A stretch of 64,000 bases of DNA. Source: Halomonas sp. LR3S48 (GTDB taxonomy: Bacteria; Pseudomonadota; Gammaproteobacteria; Pseudomonadales; Halomonadaceae). The translations under genes and the position numbers were made by a program. The notes beneath the pieces are model-generated. The model had not been told where the DNA came from, searched no databases, and worked only from the letters and a program-made list of their open reading frames with translations. Shown here one piece after another: positions 19,022-27,104 of this stretch. The first letter of the stretch is position 1, and each line of letters begins with the position of its first letter. The stretch covers positions 1,798,001 to 1,862,000 of the forward strand of contig NZ_CP107009.1 of the NCBI RefSeq assembly GCF_025725665.1, read 5' to 3'.

Positions 19022-20979
19022 CTGCGTTTTCTTCACCGACCGATGCGGATTTGGCCGAGGCAGGGCGCCTTGCCGAGGCGCGCCTGCTGGGCGATCTCGT
19101 CGACACGCTGCTGGCCGAAGGCTTTCTTGACGACCAGGACGTCGATTGGCCGGCGTCCGATACGCTGCCTGACGCCCTGGCCTGGCCGCGAGGGGTACAG
19201 TGTCTGCGCTGGTGGACGGCGCGCGAGACGGGGGAGGCGGTGCTGATTCCGCTGCGTGGCGCGATACTGCCGCCGCACCGGCATGTCGCGACAGCCGGTG
19301 TGTTCGCGGCGAGCTACCGTGACGATGGCACCCTCGCCACCTGGTGGCGCCTGGCGCCGGCCGAGCTGCTCGAGCTCGTGGTGAAGCACTGCCTGAACGA
19401 CGCTCAGCGCCAACAGCCGGGGGTGGCCAACGTTCGCCGGCTGTTGCTCACCACCCTGTGGCAGACCCGCCAGTCCATCGCCGAGGCGGCGCCGCTGGAC
19501 ATGCCGCAGAGGCACACCGCGGCAGCGAGCCTGCGCACCCTCGAGCGTCGTGCCGCTCTACGCGATCGACCCTTCCATCCGCTGGCCAAGGCCAAGGAGG
19601 GGCTGGATGAGGAAGGGCATCGCCACTATGCGGCGGAGTTTGCACAGACCATCCGCATGCGCTGGCTGGCCATGCGGCGAGACTGCCTGACAGCCGGAAG
19701 CGGGGCGGCGCCCGGGGCCCTGGAACCGACGGATATGCTGCTGAATGTCGCTGAGCGCAGCAAGCTGGAAGAGGAGATGGAAAGGCGCGGCCTGGACCCT
19801 CACCGTTACATGGCGCTGCCGGTGCATCCCTGGCAATTCGAGCACGGCGTGCCACGTCATCTCGCTGCCATGCTGGAGGCAGGGGAGGGAGTGGCACTGA
19901 CGACGGCCGTCGGCGACTACACGGCAACTTCCTCGCTGCGCTCGCTGTCGCCGCTGGACGAGAGCCGCTTCCACCTCAAGCTGCCGATGGCGGTTTTCTC
20001 GCTGGGGGCCGCTCGCTACCTGCCGGCGGTCAAGCTGATCAACGGCGAGCGAGGCCAGACGCTGCTCGAGCAGGCCAAGGCACGGGATCCGGAGCTCCAG
20101 GCACGGCTGTACCTGTGCGACGAGCGCCGTTGGTGGTCCTACCTGCCGCAGGGTAGCGGGCTGTTCGACGACCCACCCCGCCACTTGGGGGCACTGGCAC
20201 GGGAGTATCCGGCGGCTCTACTGGATGACCCCTCGGTGCGCCTGGTGCCGATGGCGGCGCTGGGCGTATCGAGCGTCCAGATGGCGAGTGCCGGCGAGCA
20301 CCCCTTCGACCCCTTGCGGCAACTGCGTGGCTGGAGCGACACCGAGGCGGCAGCGATAGCACTGTTCGGCGATGTGTGCGACACCTTCTTCGATATCGCA
20401 CTGCGCCTCTATCGCCTGGGGTTGATGCCCGAGATCCATGGCCAGAACGCTGTGTTGGTATGCCGCGATGGTCGCTTCGACGGGCTGTTGCTGCGCGATC
20501 ACGACTCGGTGCGCCTGCATCGTCCGTGGCTCGACCGCCATGGCATTGATGACCCTCGATATCACATTCGCCCGGGCTACTCGAACAGCCTCTACAACGA
20601 GACGCCGGAGGACCTGCTGTTCTATCTCCAGACCCTGGGCGTGCAGGTCAACCTGATGGCCATCGTCGAGAGCCTGACACGGCACCATGCACACCTTGGC
20701 TTGGCAGAGGCGCGGCTATGGCAGGAGATGCGCGCTCGCCTGGAAGCGCGGATAGCGGCGCTGCCGTTCGACGACGAGCAGCGGCGTACCCTGCACGCCG
20801 TATTGTTCGAAGCGCCGCGCTGGCCGTTGAAGTGTGTGCTGCGACCGCTGTTCGAACAGCAGGGGGTGCCAGGCAGCATGCCATCGGGCAAGTCGAGCCT
20901 GCCCAACCCGTTCCACATCTTGGAATTGCACAGGCAGGAGCGGGACGTCACGTGCGTTGTCGATGCCGAACCTGTATAA
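19018..20979 (+). CDS. NIS siderophore synthetase, SbnC-like (IucA/IucC family)
   Basis: The 653-aa protein is longer than SbnC (about 584 aa) but shares its special segments: LRDRPFHPLAKAKEGL near 186, LPVHPWQFEH near 270, CDERRWWSYLPQ, EIHGQNAVLVCRDGR near 472, LRDHDSVRLHRPWL near 492 and GSMPSGKSSLPNPF near the end. SbnC is the type B enzyme that attaches alpha-ketoglutarate in the last step. In S. aureus sbnC precedes sbnD; here it follows the SbnH-like gene. The start at 19018 overlaps the preceding stop as ATGA. Confidence 0.85.
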   Translation: MTAFSSPTDADLAEAGRLAEARLLGDLVDTLLAEGFLDDQDVDWPASDTLPDALAWPRGVQCLRWWTARETGEAVLIPLRGAILPPHRHVATAGVFAASYRDDGTLATWWRLAPAELLELVVKHCLNDAQRQQPGVANVRRLLLTTLWQTRQSIAEAAPLDMPQRHTAAASLRTLERRAALRDRPFHPLAKAKEGLDEEGHRHYAAEFAQTIRMRWLAMRRDCLTAGSGAAPGALEPTDMLLNVAERSKLEEEMERRGLDPHRYMALPVHPWQFEHGVPRHLAAMLEAGEGVALTTAVGDYTATSSLRSLSPLDESRFHLKLPMAVFSLGAARYLPAVKLINGERGQTLLEQAKARDPELQARLYLCDERRWWSYLPQGSGLFDDPPRHLGALAREYPAALLDDPSVRLVPMAALGVSSVQMASAGEHPFDPLRQLRGWSDTEAAAIALFGDVCDTFFDIALRLYRLGLMPEIHGQNAVLVCRDGRFDGLLLRDHDSVRLHRPWLDRHGIDDPRYHIRPGYSNSLYNETPEDLLFYLQTLGVQVNLMAIVESLTRHHAHLGLAEARLWQEMRARLEARIAALPFDDEQRRTLHAVLFEAPRWPLKCVLRPLFEQQGVPGSMPSGKSSLPNPFHILELHRQERDVTCVVDAEPV

Positions 20980-21001
20980 AGGTCGCCGACTCCGGTAACG
21001 A

Positions 21002-21973
21002 ATGATTCTCATGCTCTTCTTGCGCATCTGCCGTCGCTTCACCGTCTTGATGCTGTTGTCGAACTGCCTGACCCTGGCGGCACACGCCGAGGCAGCACGC
21101 AGCGTCGAACACGCCCTGGGCGAGGCTCGCATCACGGGTCAACCGCAACGTATCGTAACGCTCTACCAGGGCGCCACCGATACCGCGCTGGCGCTGGGGA
21201 TCGAGCCGATAGGGGTGGTCGAGTCGTGGCTCGAGCGCCCCATGTATCGCTACCTGCGCGACGAGCTACCTGCGGACGTGCGCTACCTGGGGCTGGAGAC
21301 CCAGCCGGACCTGGAAGCGGTGGCGGGGCTTGCGCCCGAGCTGATCGTGGGGGCTCGCTATCGCCATGCCGGGGTCTATCCGCTGCTGTCGCGTATCGCA
21401 CCGACGGTGATTGCCGACAGCGCCCATGACTTCGAGGCCATGCTCGAGCTGATGGGCGAGGCAACCGGTCGCGAAGCCGAGGCCCAGGCGCTACTTGCCG
21501 ACTGGCGGGAACGCGTCGCCGACTTCCGATGTCGTGCCGAAGCCCGGCTGGGCGACGCCTGGCCTCAGCGGGTCTCGGTGGTCAGTTTTCGCGGCGATCA
21601 TGTACGCCTCTATTACGACGGCTTTGCCCGAAGCGTCCTCGATGAGTTGGGATTCCTGCGCCCGACTGGGCAGCAGGGCAGCGGCTGGGGCATCAAGCTG
21701 GTCAGCCGTGAAACCCTGCCGGCTTTGGATGCCGATGCGATCTTCGTCTTCATGCGCGACGATGCGGCGGTGGCCGAGCTGCATCGCGAGTGGACGGCGC
21801 ATCCATTGTGGCAGAGTCTCGATGCGGTCGAGCGGGAGCAGGTCTACTACGTCGATCCGGTGATCTGGAGCATGGGTGCCGGCATCCTGGCCGCACATCG
21901 GCTGCTTGACGAACTCTACGACCACTACGAACTGCACGACGCCGCGCGCCAAGGAGAGAGCGGGACATGCTGA
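21002..21973 (+). CDS. Ferric-siderophore substrate-binding protein (CbrA/FecB-like)
   Basis: The 323-aa protein starts with a signal peptide (MILMLFLRICRRFTVLMLL to about AAHAEA). It continues with the FecB/CbrA-type fold: RIVTLYQGATDTALALGIEPIGVVESW, LGLETQPDLEAVAGLAPELIVG and YVDPVIWSMGAGILAAHRLLDEL. It should bind the ferric carboxylate siderophore in the periplasm and deliver it to the two permeases encoded next. The gene begins 22 nt after the last synthetase and overlaps the next gene by 7 nt, so synthesis and uptake appear to be one transcription unit. Confidence 0.88.
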   Translation: MILMLFLRICRRFTVLMLLSNCLTLAAHAEAARSVEHALGEARITGQPQRIVTLYQGATDTALALGIEPIGVVESWLERPMYRYLRDELPADVRYLGLETQPDLEAVAGLAPELIVGARYRHAGVYPLLSRIAPTVIADSAHDFEAMLELMGEATGREAEAQALLADWRERVADFRCRAEARLGDAWPQRVSVVSFRGDHVRLYYDGFARSVLDELGFLRPTGQQGSGWGIKLVSRETLPALDADAIFVFMRDDAAVAELHREWTAHPLWQSLDAVEREQVYYVDPVIWSMGAGILAAHRLLDELYDHYELHDAARQGESGTC

Positions 21974-22971
21974 CCACCCCTTCGGCCAGGCTGCTCGGGT
22001 TGATGGCAGGGGTGCTGTTGGCACTTGTTGCCGGTCTGGCCAGCTTGACCTTGGGCGCCACTACGATTGTGCCGGGCACCCTCATGGAAGCCTTCCTCGC
22101 GCCCGACCCAGGATCGGTGCAACATCTGATCCTGCGTACCGAGCGCCTGCCCCGCGCGCTGATCGCCGCCGTGGTGGGTGCCAGCCTGGCGGTAGCCGGC
22201 GCCCTGATGCAGACGCTGACGCGCAACGCCCTGGCGGCGCCGAGCATTCTCGGCATCAATGCCGGCGCCATGTGTTTCGTGGTGGTGGCGAGCAGCGCCT
22301 TCGCTTTGCGCTCACCCTTGGCGCTGGCCTGGGTGGCCTTTCTCGGCGCTCTGGTAGCGGCGCTACTTGTCGCACTGCTGGGACGTGGGCGCGATGGTGG
22401 CTTCTCGCCGGTGCGGGTGGTGCTGGGCGGCGTGGCGGTCACGGCCCTGTTCGTCTCGCTGGCCCAGGGGCTCCTGATCGTCGACCAGGAGGGCTTCGAG
22501 AGCCTGCTGCTGTGGCTGGCGGGCTCGGTGGCGGGGCGCAGCCTGGACATGTTGCTGCCGCTGCTGCCGTTCTTCCTGGCCGCCGCCGGCGTCTGCCTGC
22601 TGCTGGTGCGCCAGCTCAACCTGCTGGTGCTGGATGACGAGGTGGTCAAGGGATTGGGCCAGCGGACCGGCCGGGTCAGGCTTCTGGCGGGAGCCGTGGT
22701 CATCGTGCTGGCGGGAAGTTCGGTGGCGCTGGCCGGCATGATCGGCTTCGTCGGGCTGATCGTTCCGCACATGGTGCGCGCCCTGTTCGGCCGCGACCAT
22801 CGCTGGGTGCTGCCCGGCTGTGCCCTGCTCGGTGCCGGCCTGCTGTTGGGTGCCGACACCCTGGCGCGCTTCCTCATGCCACCCCAGGAGGTACCGGTGG
22901 GGGTGATGACGGCGCTGCTCGGGACGCCGTTCTTTCTTTATCTCGCACGCCGCCGGAGCCTGGTGCCATGA
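21967..22971 (+). CDS. Iron-siderophore ABC permease (FecC/CbrB-like)
   Basis: This 334-aa FecCD-family permease has RLPRALIAAVVGASLAVAG, the coupling segment QTLTRNALAAPSILGINAGA, and the C-terminal GMIGFVGLIVPHMVRAL and PPQEVPVGVMTALLGTPFF. About nine or ten helices are expected. It overlaps the binding-protein gene by 7 nt and the second permease gene by 4 nt (ATGA), which implies a heterodimeric permease. No ATPase gene is adjacent in this operon; the best candidate is the minus-strand gene ending at 10874. Confidence 0.9.
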   Translation: MLTTPSARLLGLMAGVLLALVAGLASLTLGATTIVPGTLMEAFLAPDPGSVQHLILRTERLPRALIAAVVGASLAVAGALMQTLTRNALAAPSILGINAGAMCFVVVASSAFALRSPLALAWVAFLGALVAALLVALLGRGRDGGFSPVRVVLGGVAVTALFVSLAQGLLIVDQEGFESLLLWLAGSVAGRSLDMLLPLLPFFLAAAGVCLLLVRQLNLLVLDDEVVKGLGQRTGRVRLLAGAVVIVLAGSSVALAGMIGFVGLIVPHMVRALFGRDHRWVLPGCALLGAGLLLGADTLARFLMPPQEVPVGVMTALLGTPFFLYLARRRSLVP

Positions 22972-24002
22972 GTCCTCCCGTTGTCGCACGCACAGCCGGA
23001 GGGCGAATTTCCCTGCGTCTGGAGCGCCGCACCCTGGTGGTGACGCTGCTGCTGACCCTGATTCTCGCGGCTAGTGCCCTGGCCTCGCTGAGCCTGGGGA
23101 GTCAGGCGACATCGCCTGGGGCGGTGCTGGAAGCGCTGCTGGTCCCCGAGCGCAGCGACATCGCTCTGATCGTCCATGAGATCCGCCTGCCCCGGGTGGT
23201 GCTGGCGATCCTCGTCGGTGCCTGCCTGGGGGTGGCCGGGCTGCTGCTGCAGGGGCTGGTGCGCAACCCCTTGGCCTCGCCAGATGTGATCGGCATCACC
23301 GGTGGCGCCTCGCTGGCGGCGGTCGGCTTCCTGGCGCTGGGCGGCACGGCACTTGGGGAAGCCTGGCTGCCTCTGGCGGCACTGTGCGGCGCACTGCTGG
23401 TGGCGCTGGCCATCGTCGCCCTGACCGGGCGTGGGGTGACCCCGGCACGCCTGGTATTGATCGGCATCGGCATGGCCGCTGCACTCGGTGCGGGCACCAC
23501 GCTGGTGCTGGTGCTCGCCGCCGATACCACGGCGATGCAGGCTTACGTATGGCTGACCGGAAGCCTCTATGCCGCTCAGTGGCGGGAGGTGACAGGGCTG
23601 GCCCCCTGGGCGCTGGTGGGCTTGCCCCTGGCGCTGGTACTGGCGCGTCGCCTGGATGTCCTGGCGCTGGGCGACGATCTGGCCGTCGGTCTCGGCACGA
23701 CGCTGCAGGGTAGTCGCCTGGCCCTGCTGTTGCTATCCGTGGCGTTGGCCGGCGCAGCGGTGGCCTTTGCCGGCGGGCTGAGCTTCGTTGGTCTACTTGC
23801 CCCGCATATCGCGCGGCGATTGTCGGTGCGTGGCCATACCGGCCTGGTGCCGGTGTCAGCCCTTAGCGGTGCGCTGATCGTGCTGCATGCCGACTTGCTC
23901 GGTCGGATTGCCTTCCTGCCCCGGGACCTGCCGGCGGGCATCTTCGTCGCCGGTATCGGCGCACCGTTCTTCATCTATCTGCTATACCGCTGGCGAAGCT
24001 AG
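22968..24002 (+). CDS. Iron-siderophore ABC permease (FecD/CbrC-like)
   Basis: The 344-aa FecCD permease is the partner of the preceding protein. It has [59 protein letters not shown] and RDLPAGIFVAGIGAPFFIYLLYRW. It overlaps the upstream gene by 4 nt. Together with the upstream permease it should form the inner-membrane channel for the cluster's own ferric siderophore. Confidence 0.9.
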   Translation: MSPPVVARTAGGRISLRLERRTLVVTLLLTLILAASALASLSLGSQATSPGAVLEALLVPERSDIALIVHEIRLPRVVLAILVGACLGVAGLLLQGLVRNPLASPDVIGITGGASLAAVGFLALGGTALGEAWLPLAALCGALLVALAIVALTGRGVTPARLVLIGIGMAAALGAGTTLVLVLAADTTAMQAYVWLTGSLYAAQWREVTGLAPWALVGLPLALVLARRLDVLALGDDLAVGLGTTLQGSRLALLLLSVALAGAAVAFAGGLSFVGLLAPHIARRLSVRGHTGLVPVSALSGALIVLHADLLGRIAFLPRDLPAGIFVAGIGAPFFIYLLYRWRS

Positions 24003-24031
24003 GTGCCAGACGGAGACAAGGAGTCTCGAGC

Positions 24032-24655
24032 ATGTTCGATATTCGCCCTCGGGTGTCGGGCGCTTCGTCCGAGTTGCTGGCCCGCTATCGCGAGGTTGCG
24101 ACTTCCACACTGGGTCACTTTACCGACTTGGGTGCCATCACCGACCTCATGCCTCTGCACCATCCCACACGGCTGCTGGGCAGTGCCCTGACGGTGCGCA
24201 TCCCGCATCTCGATGGCAGCGTGATCCGCCAGGCACTGGAAATGGCCGAACCCGGGGACGTGCTGGTGATCGATGTTGCCGGCGATGAGCGGCGCGCCTG
24301 CTGGGGCGAGCTGCGTACCTATGCGGCCCTGCGCAAGGGACTGGCCGGCGTGGTGACCTCGGGACGAGTGACCGATACGGCCGAACTCGTGCGGCTGGGG
24401 CTGCCCATTTATTCGCGTGGATCAAGCCCGCTGACCACTCGCGCCGTGGAGCTCGAGGGCGAAGTCAACGTGCCGGTGGCCATCGATGGCGTGGCGATTG
24501 CGCCGGGCGACCTGATCGTCGGCGACGACGATGGCCTCTTCGCACTCACCCCGGCACGCGCCGAGGCGCTGCTGGCGCCCGTACTCGACAAGCAGGCGCG
24601 GGAAGCTGAGCGTCGGCGGGAAGTCATGGCTGCCCATCCCGAGTGGTGGCGCTGA
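24032..24655 (+). CDS. RraA-fold (HMG/CHA aldolase-like) protein at the end of the siderophore operon
   Basis: The 207-aa product belongs to the RraA/4-hydroxy-4-methyl-2-oxoglutarate aldolase fold: LLGSALTVRI, EPGDVLVIDVAGDERRACWGEL, GVVTSGRVTDTAELVRLGLPIYSRG and GVAIAPGDLIVGDDDG. Aldolases of this fold use an Arg-Asp pair in the motif that aligns with GRVTD; here the arginine position is threonine while the aspartate remains. AAGGAG precedes the ATG and the gap to the permease gene is 29 nt, so it is probably cotranscribed. A keto-acid lyase or decarboxylase role linked to citrate or 2-oxoglutarate supply is possible; the function is unknown. Confidence 0.8.
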   Translation: MFDIRPRVSGASSELLARYREVATSTLGHFTDLGAITDLMPLHHPTRLLGSALTVRIPHLDGSVIRQALEMAEPGDVLVIDVAGDERRACWGELRTYAALRKGLAGVVTSGRVTDTAELVRLGLPIYSRGSSPLTTRAVELEGEVNVPVAIDGVAIAPGDLIVGDDDGLFALTPARAEALLAPVLDKQAREAERRREVMAAHPEWWR

Positions 24656-24676
24656 GACTAAGTAAGGTCAACAACG

Positions 24677-24702
24677 AAAAAGGCGGCGCCAAGGCGCCGC
24701 CA
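24677..24702 (-). terminator. Terminator for the TonB receptor gene (minus strand)
   Basis: A 9-bp GC stem (GGCGGCGCC/GGCGCCGCC) is followed on the minus strand by TTTTTCG. It may also slow plus-strand transcription arriving from the siderophore operon. Confidence 0.75.
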
Positions 24703-24735
24703 AACAGTAAGCCAGGTCCGCTTCAGGACGAGGAA

Positions 24736-26883
24736 TCAGAAGTCGAGCTGGTAGCCGAGTGTGAAAGTGCGGCCGCGGCCGGCGAAGTACTGATCGTCAC
24801 CGGGGCGGGCGGTTTGAGAATAATAGGTGATGTATTCCTTGTCGGTGAGGTTTTCGACACCCAGGGAGAGCCGACCCACGGGCAGGCGATAGCCGAGCGA
24901 GGCATCCAGCAGGGTGTAGCCGTTGAAGCGACGCAGGTCGGGATTTTCCTGGTCGTTGAAGTCTCGATTGAAGAAGTGACTTGCCTGGAGGTGGGTCGAG
25001 AGGTCATCGCTCCAACCGGCACTCCAACCGAAGGTGAGGCGTTCCGGGGCGATATTGAGACCGGTAAGCTCGGTATCGACCCGACCATCACCGGTGGTGT
25101 CCGACTTGCCCCGATTACGAGCATAGGTAAGGCGCAGGCCATGGGTATCGGTCACGTCGAATTCACCGGCAAGCTCCACGCCACGGATCTCGGTCTTCTC
25201 CCGATTGCCGACGAATACGCCGCTGTCGTCCTGCAGGAGGCGTTCACCCAGGTCGGAGTCCGACTCGTAGTAACTCAGCTCCAGACGTGCACGCCCCCAA
25301 TCGAAGCGGGTACCGACCTCTCGGTTGTCGGTGACGATGGGGCTCAACTCCAGCAGAGTATCGACCGACTGTCCTTCGCTGGAGATGCCGCGCAGCACCC
25401 GGCCGACGTCTGGCATGCCGAAGCCTTCGGAATAGTTGGCGAACAGTTGTGCCGAATCAGTGACCTGATAGACCAACCCGAAATTGAACAGCGTCTCGTC
25501 GAAGCTCGGCTTGCCGCCTTCAACGGTGACTGCGTCCTGTTGGACATCGTTTCTGTCGACGGTCTGGTAGGTATCGACATCGAGCTGGGCATGCTCGTAG
25601 CGAACGCCGGCGTGCAGCGTCAGCGGCTCGAATACTTGCAGCGAACCCTGCAGGAAGGCAGCGGCATTGTTGAACTGGGTCTCGGGTACGTAGCTGCGAT
25701 CGGTCTGTACCAGCCTCTGCTGGGTATCATCCTGTAGCAGGTCGACGCCGGTCGCCAGCGACACGCGGTCGTTGAACAGGCCGTCGCGGCTCAGCGTGAA
25801 CTTGGCGCCCAGCTTATCGGACTCGTTACGAGTCTGATCGAGCCGGGTGTTGCCCTGGGCATCCTGATAGGGAAAGGCCGTGGGATGTGGGCCGAACTGG
25901 GCGCGGAAACGCTGGTGATAGACCTTGGCATCCAGTTCGTTGCCGAACCAGTCGCCGTGACGGTAGGTGAGCTGGGCGGTAGTGGATTCATTGTAAGACG
26001 CTTCGCCATCCGGCGTGCCGCGCTCGGCGCTGGTCGGGAGGCCATCCGCTCGATTCCCCACCACGGGCTCATAGTCGTTGTCTCCCTCCAGCTCAAAGCG
26101 GTTGAGAGAAAACTCCAGGCTCTGGTCGTCATCGATCCAGTAGCCGAGCTTGGCGAACAGGTCATAGCTGGTCGAATCCTGGATCTCACCCTGAATCGGG
26201 TCGATGCCGACGTTGCGTCCGCTGCCATCTCTGAAGATACCCTGTTCCTGGCGAGTAATTCCGCCGAGGAAATCCCAGTCGCCACGCTGGGCGCTGAGGC
26301 GATAGCCCAGCCGATGGCCAAGCCCCTCGGAGTCGAGCTCGTCGTCAAACGTGATCTGGCTCGAGACGTGATGATCGATGCCGCCGCCTTCGGCGCGCTT
26401 GGTGACGAAGTTGATTATGCCGCCGGTGGCGCCCAGGCCGTGCTCGGCGCTGGCACCGTGAATCACCTCGATGCGCTCGACCATGTCGAGGTCGATGGTA
26501 TAGCCCTCACGGGCGCTGTCTCGAATGGGCGTGGATTGCGGCACGCCATCGATCATGTAGAGCGGGGCACGGCCGCGGAAGGTTTCGCCAGAATTGGTCA
26601 TCTTCTGCCGGCTGGGAGAATAACCGGGAATGAGATTACCCAGGATCTGTCCGCGGTCGCGGGTAACGGCAAGCTGCTGTTCGATCTGCTCGCGGGTGAT
26701 GACGGTGACCTTCTGAGGCGTTTCGCCGGCTTGGCTACGATTGCGGGTGGCGGTGATCACCAGCGGGTTGAGATCGCGTGAGGCGCCGGGCTCGTCGCTA
26801 CTGGTCTGGGCAAAGGCCAATCCCGGCAGGGTGGAGCCAAGCATCACCGGCGCCAGCCAGGCGATATGCGTCTTGTGGGTCAT
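24736..26883 (-). CDS. TonB-dependent siderophore receptor (candidate receptor for the cluster's siderophore)
   Basis: The 715-aa outer-membrane receptor starts MTHKTHIAWLAPVML, with AAGGGA upstream, and has a signal peptide ending near LAFAQ. A TonB-box-like LNPLVITATR is followed by the plug domain with FRGRAPLYMIDGVPQ and IEVIHGASAEHGLGATGG. The barrel ends with the terminal aromatic residue in TLGYQLDF. The short plug and the ATR-type TonB box look like carboxylate/aerobactin-class receptors rather than the FhuA class. Being convergent with the siderophore operon, it is the best guess for the cognate receptor. Confidence 0.88.
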   Translation of the reverse strand: MTHKTHIAWLAPVMLGSTLPGLAFAQTSSDEPGASRDLNPLVITATRNRSQAGETPQKVTVITREQIEQQLAVTRDRGQILGNLIPGYSPSRQKMTNSGETFRGRAPLYMIDGVPQSTPIRDSAREGYTIDLDMVERIEVIHGASAEHGLGATGGIINFVTKRAEGGGIDHHVSSQITFDDELDSEGLGHRLGYRLSAQRGDWDFLGGITRQEQGIFRDGSGRNVGIDPIQGEIQDSTSYDLFAKLGYWIDDDQSLEFSLNRFELEGDNDYEPVVGNRADGLPTSAERGTPDGEASYNESTTAQLTYRHGDWFGNELDAKVYHQRFRAQFGPHPTAFPYQDAQGNTRLDQTRNESDKLGAKFTLSRDGLFNDRVSLATGVDLLQDDTQQRLVQTDRSYVPETQFNNAAAFLQGSLQVFEPLTLHAGVRYEHAQLDVDTYQTVDRNDVQQDAVTVEGGKPSFDETLFNFGLVYQVTDSAQLFANYSEGFGMPDVGRVLRGISSEGQSVDTLLELSPIVTDNREVGTRFDWGRARLELSYYESDSDLGERLLQDDSGVFVGNREKTEIRGVELAGEFDVTDTHGLRLTYARNRGKSDTTGDGRVDTELTGLNIAPERLTFGWSAGWSDDLSTHLQASHFFNRDFNDQENPDLRRFNGYTLLDASLGYRLPVGRLSLGVENLTDKEYITYYSQTARPGDDQYFAGRGRTFTLGYQLDF

Positions 26884-27017
26884 TGGATGTCGTTCCCTTG
26901 CTTGCTGTTGGGTTGTCCAGTCGTCGCCTTGACGACCACGCAGAGCCATGTCCAGGCGCGGAAACAATAATGGTTTGCATTTAATTTTTCAAATGACAAA
27001 TCAGGATGTATGATTTG

Positions 27018-27032
27018 TGATGCTATTTGTCA
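27018..27032. promoter_or_regulatory. Possible Fur box between two divergent receptor genes
   Basis: TGATGCT-A-TTTGTCA matches the Fur consensus at 10 of 14 positions. It lies in an AT-rich divergent promoter region (26884-27104) that serves two TonB receptor genes. Confidence 0.35.
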
Positions 27033-27104
27033 TCGATTGTCATCGGCGTGAAGCGATGCTGTTCCGCTGTCTTCCTCCCACAAGCACTCAGAGGACACTC
27101 TCGC

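Noticed and set aside
11899-20979. Assignment of the cluster as achromobactin
   Set aside because: Gene content overlaps, but no AcsF aminotransferase is present, the order differs, and conserved segments of the synthetases look more like SbnE, SbnF and SbnC. Not excluded completely.
20997-21011. Possible Fur box at the start of the binding-protein gene
   Set aside because: Only 9 of 14 positions match, it overlaps the start codon, and the gene appears to lie inside a longer operon.
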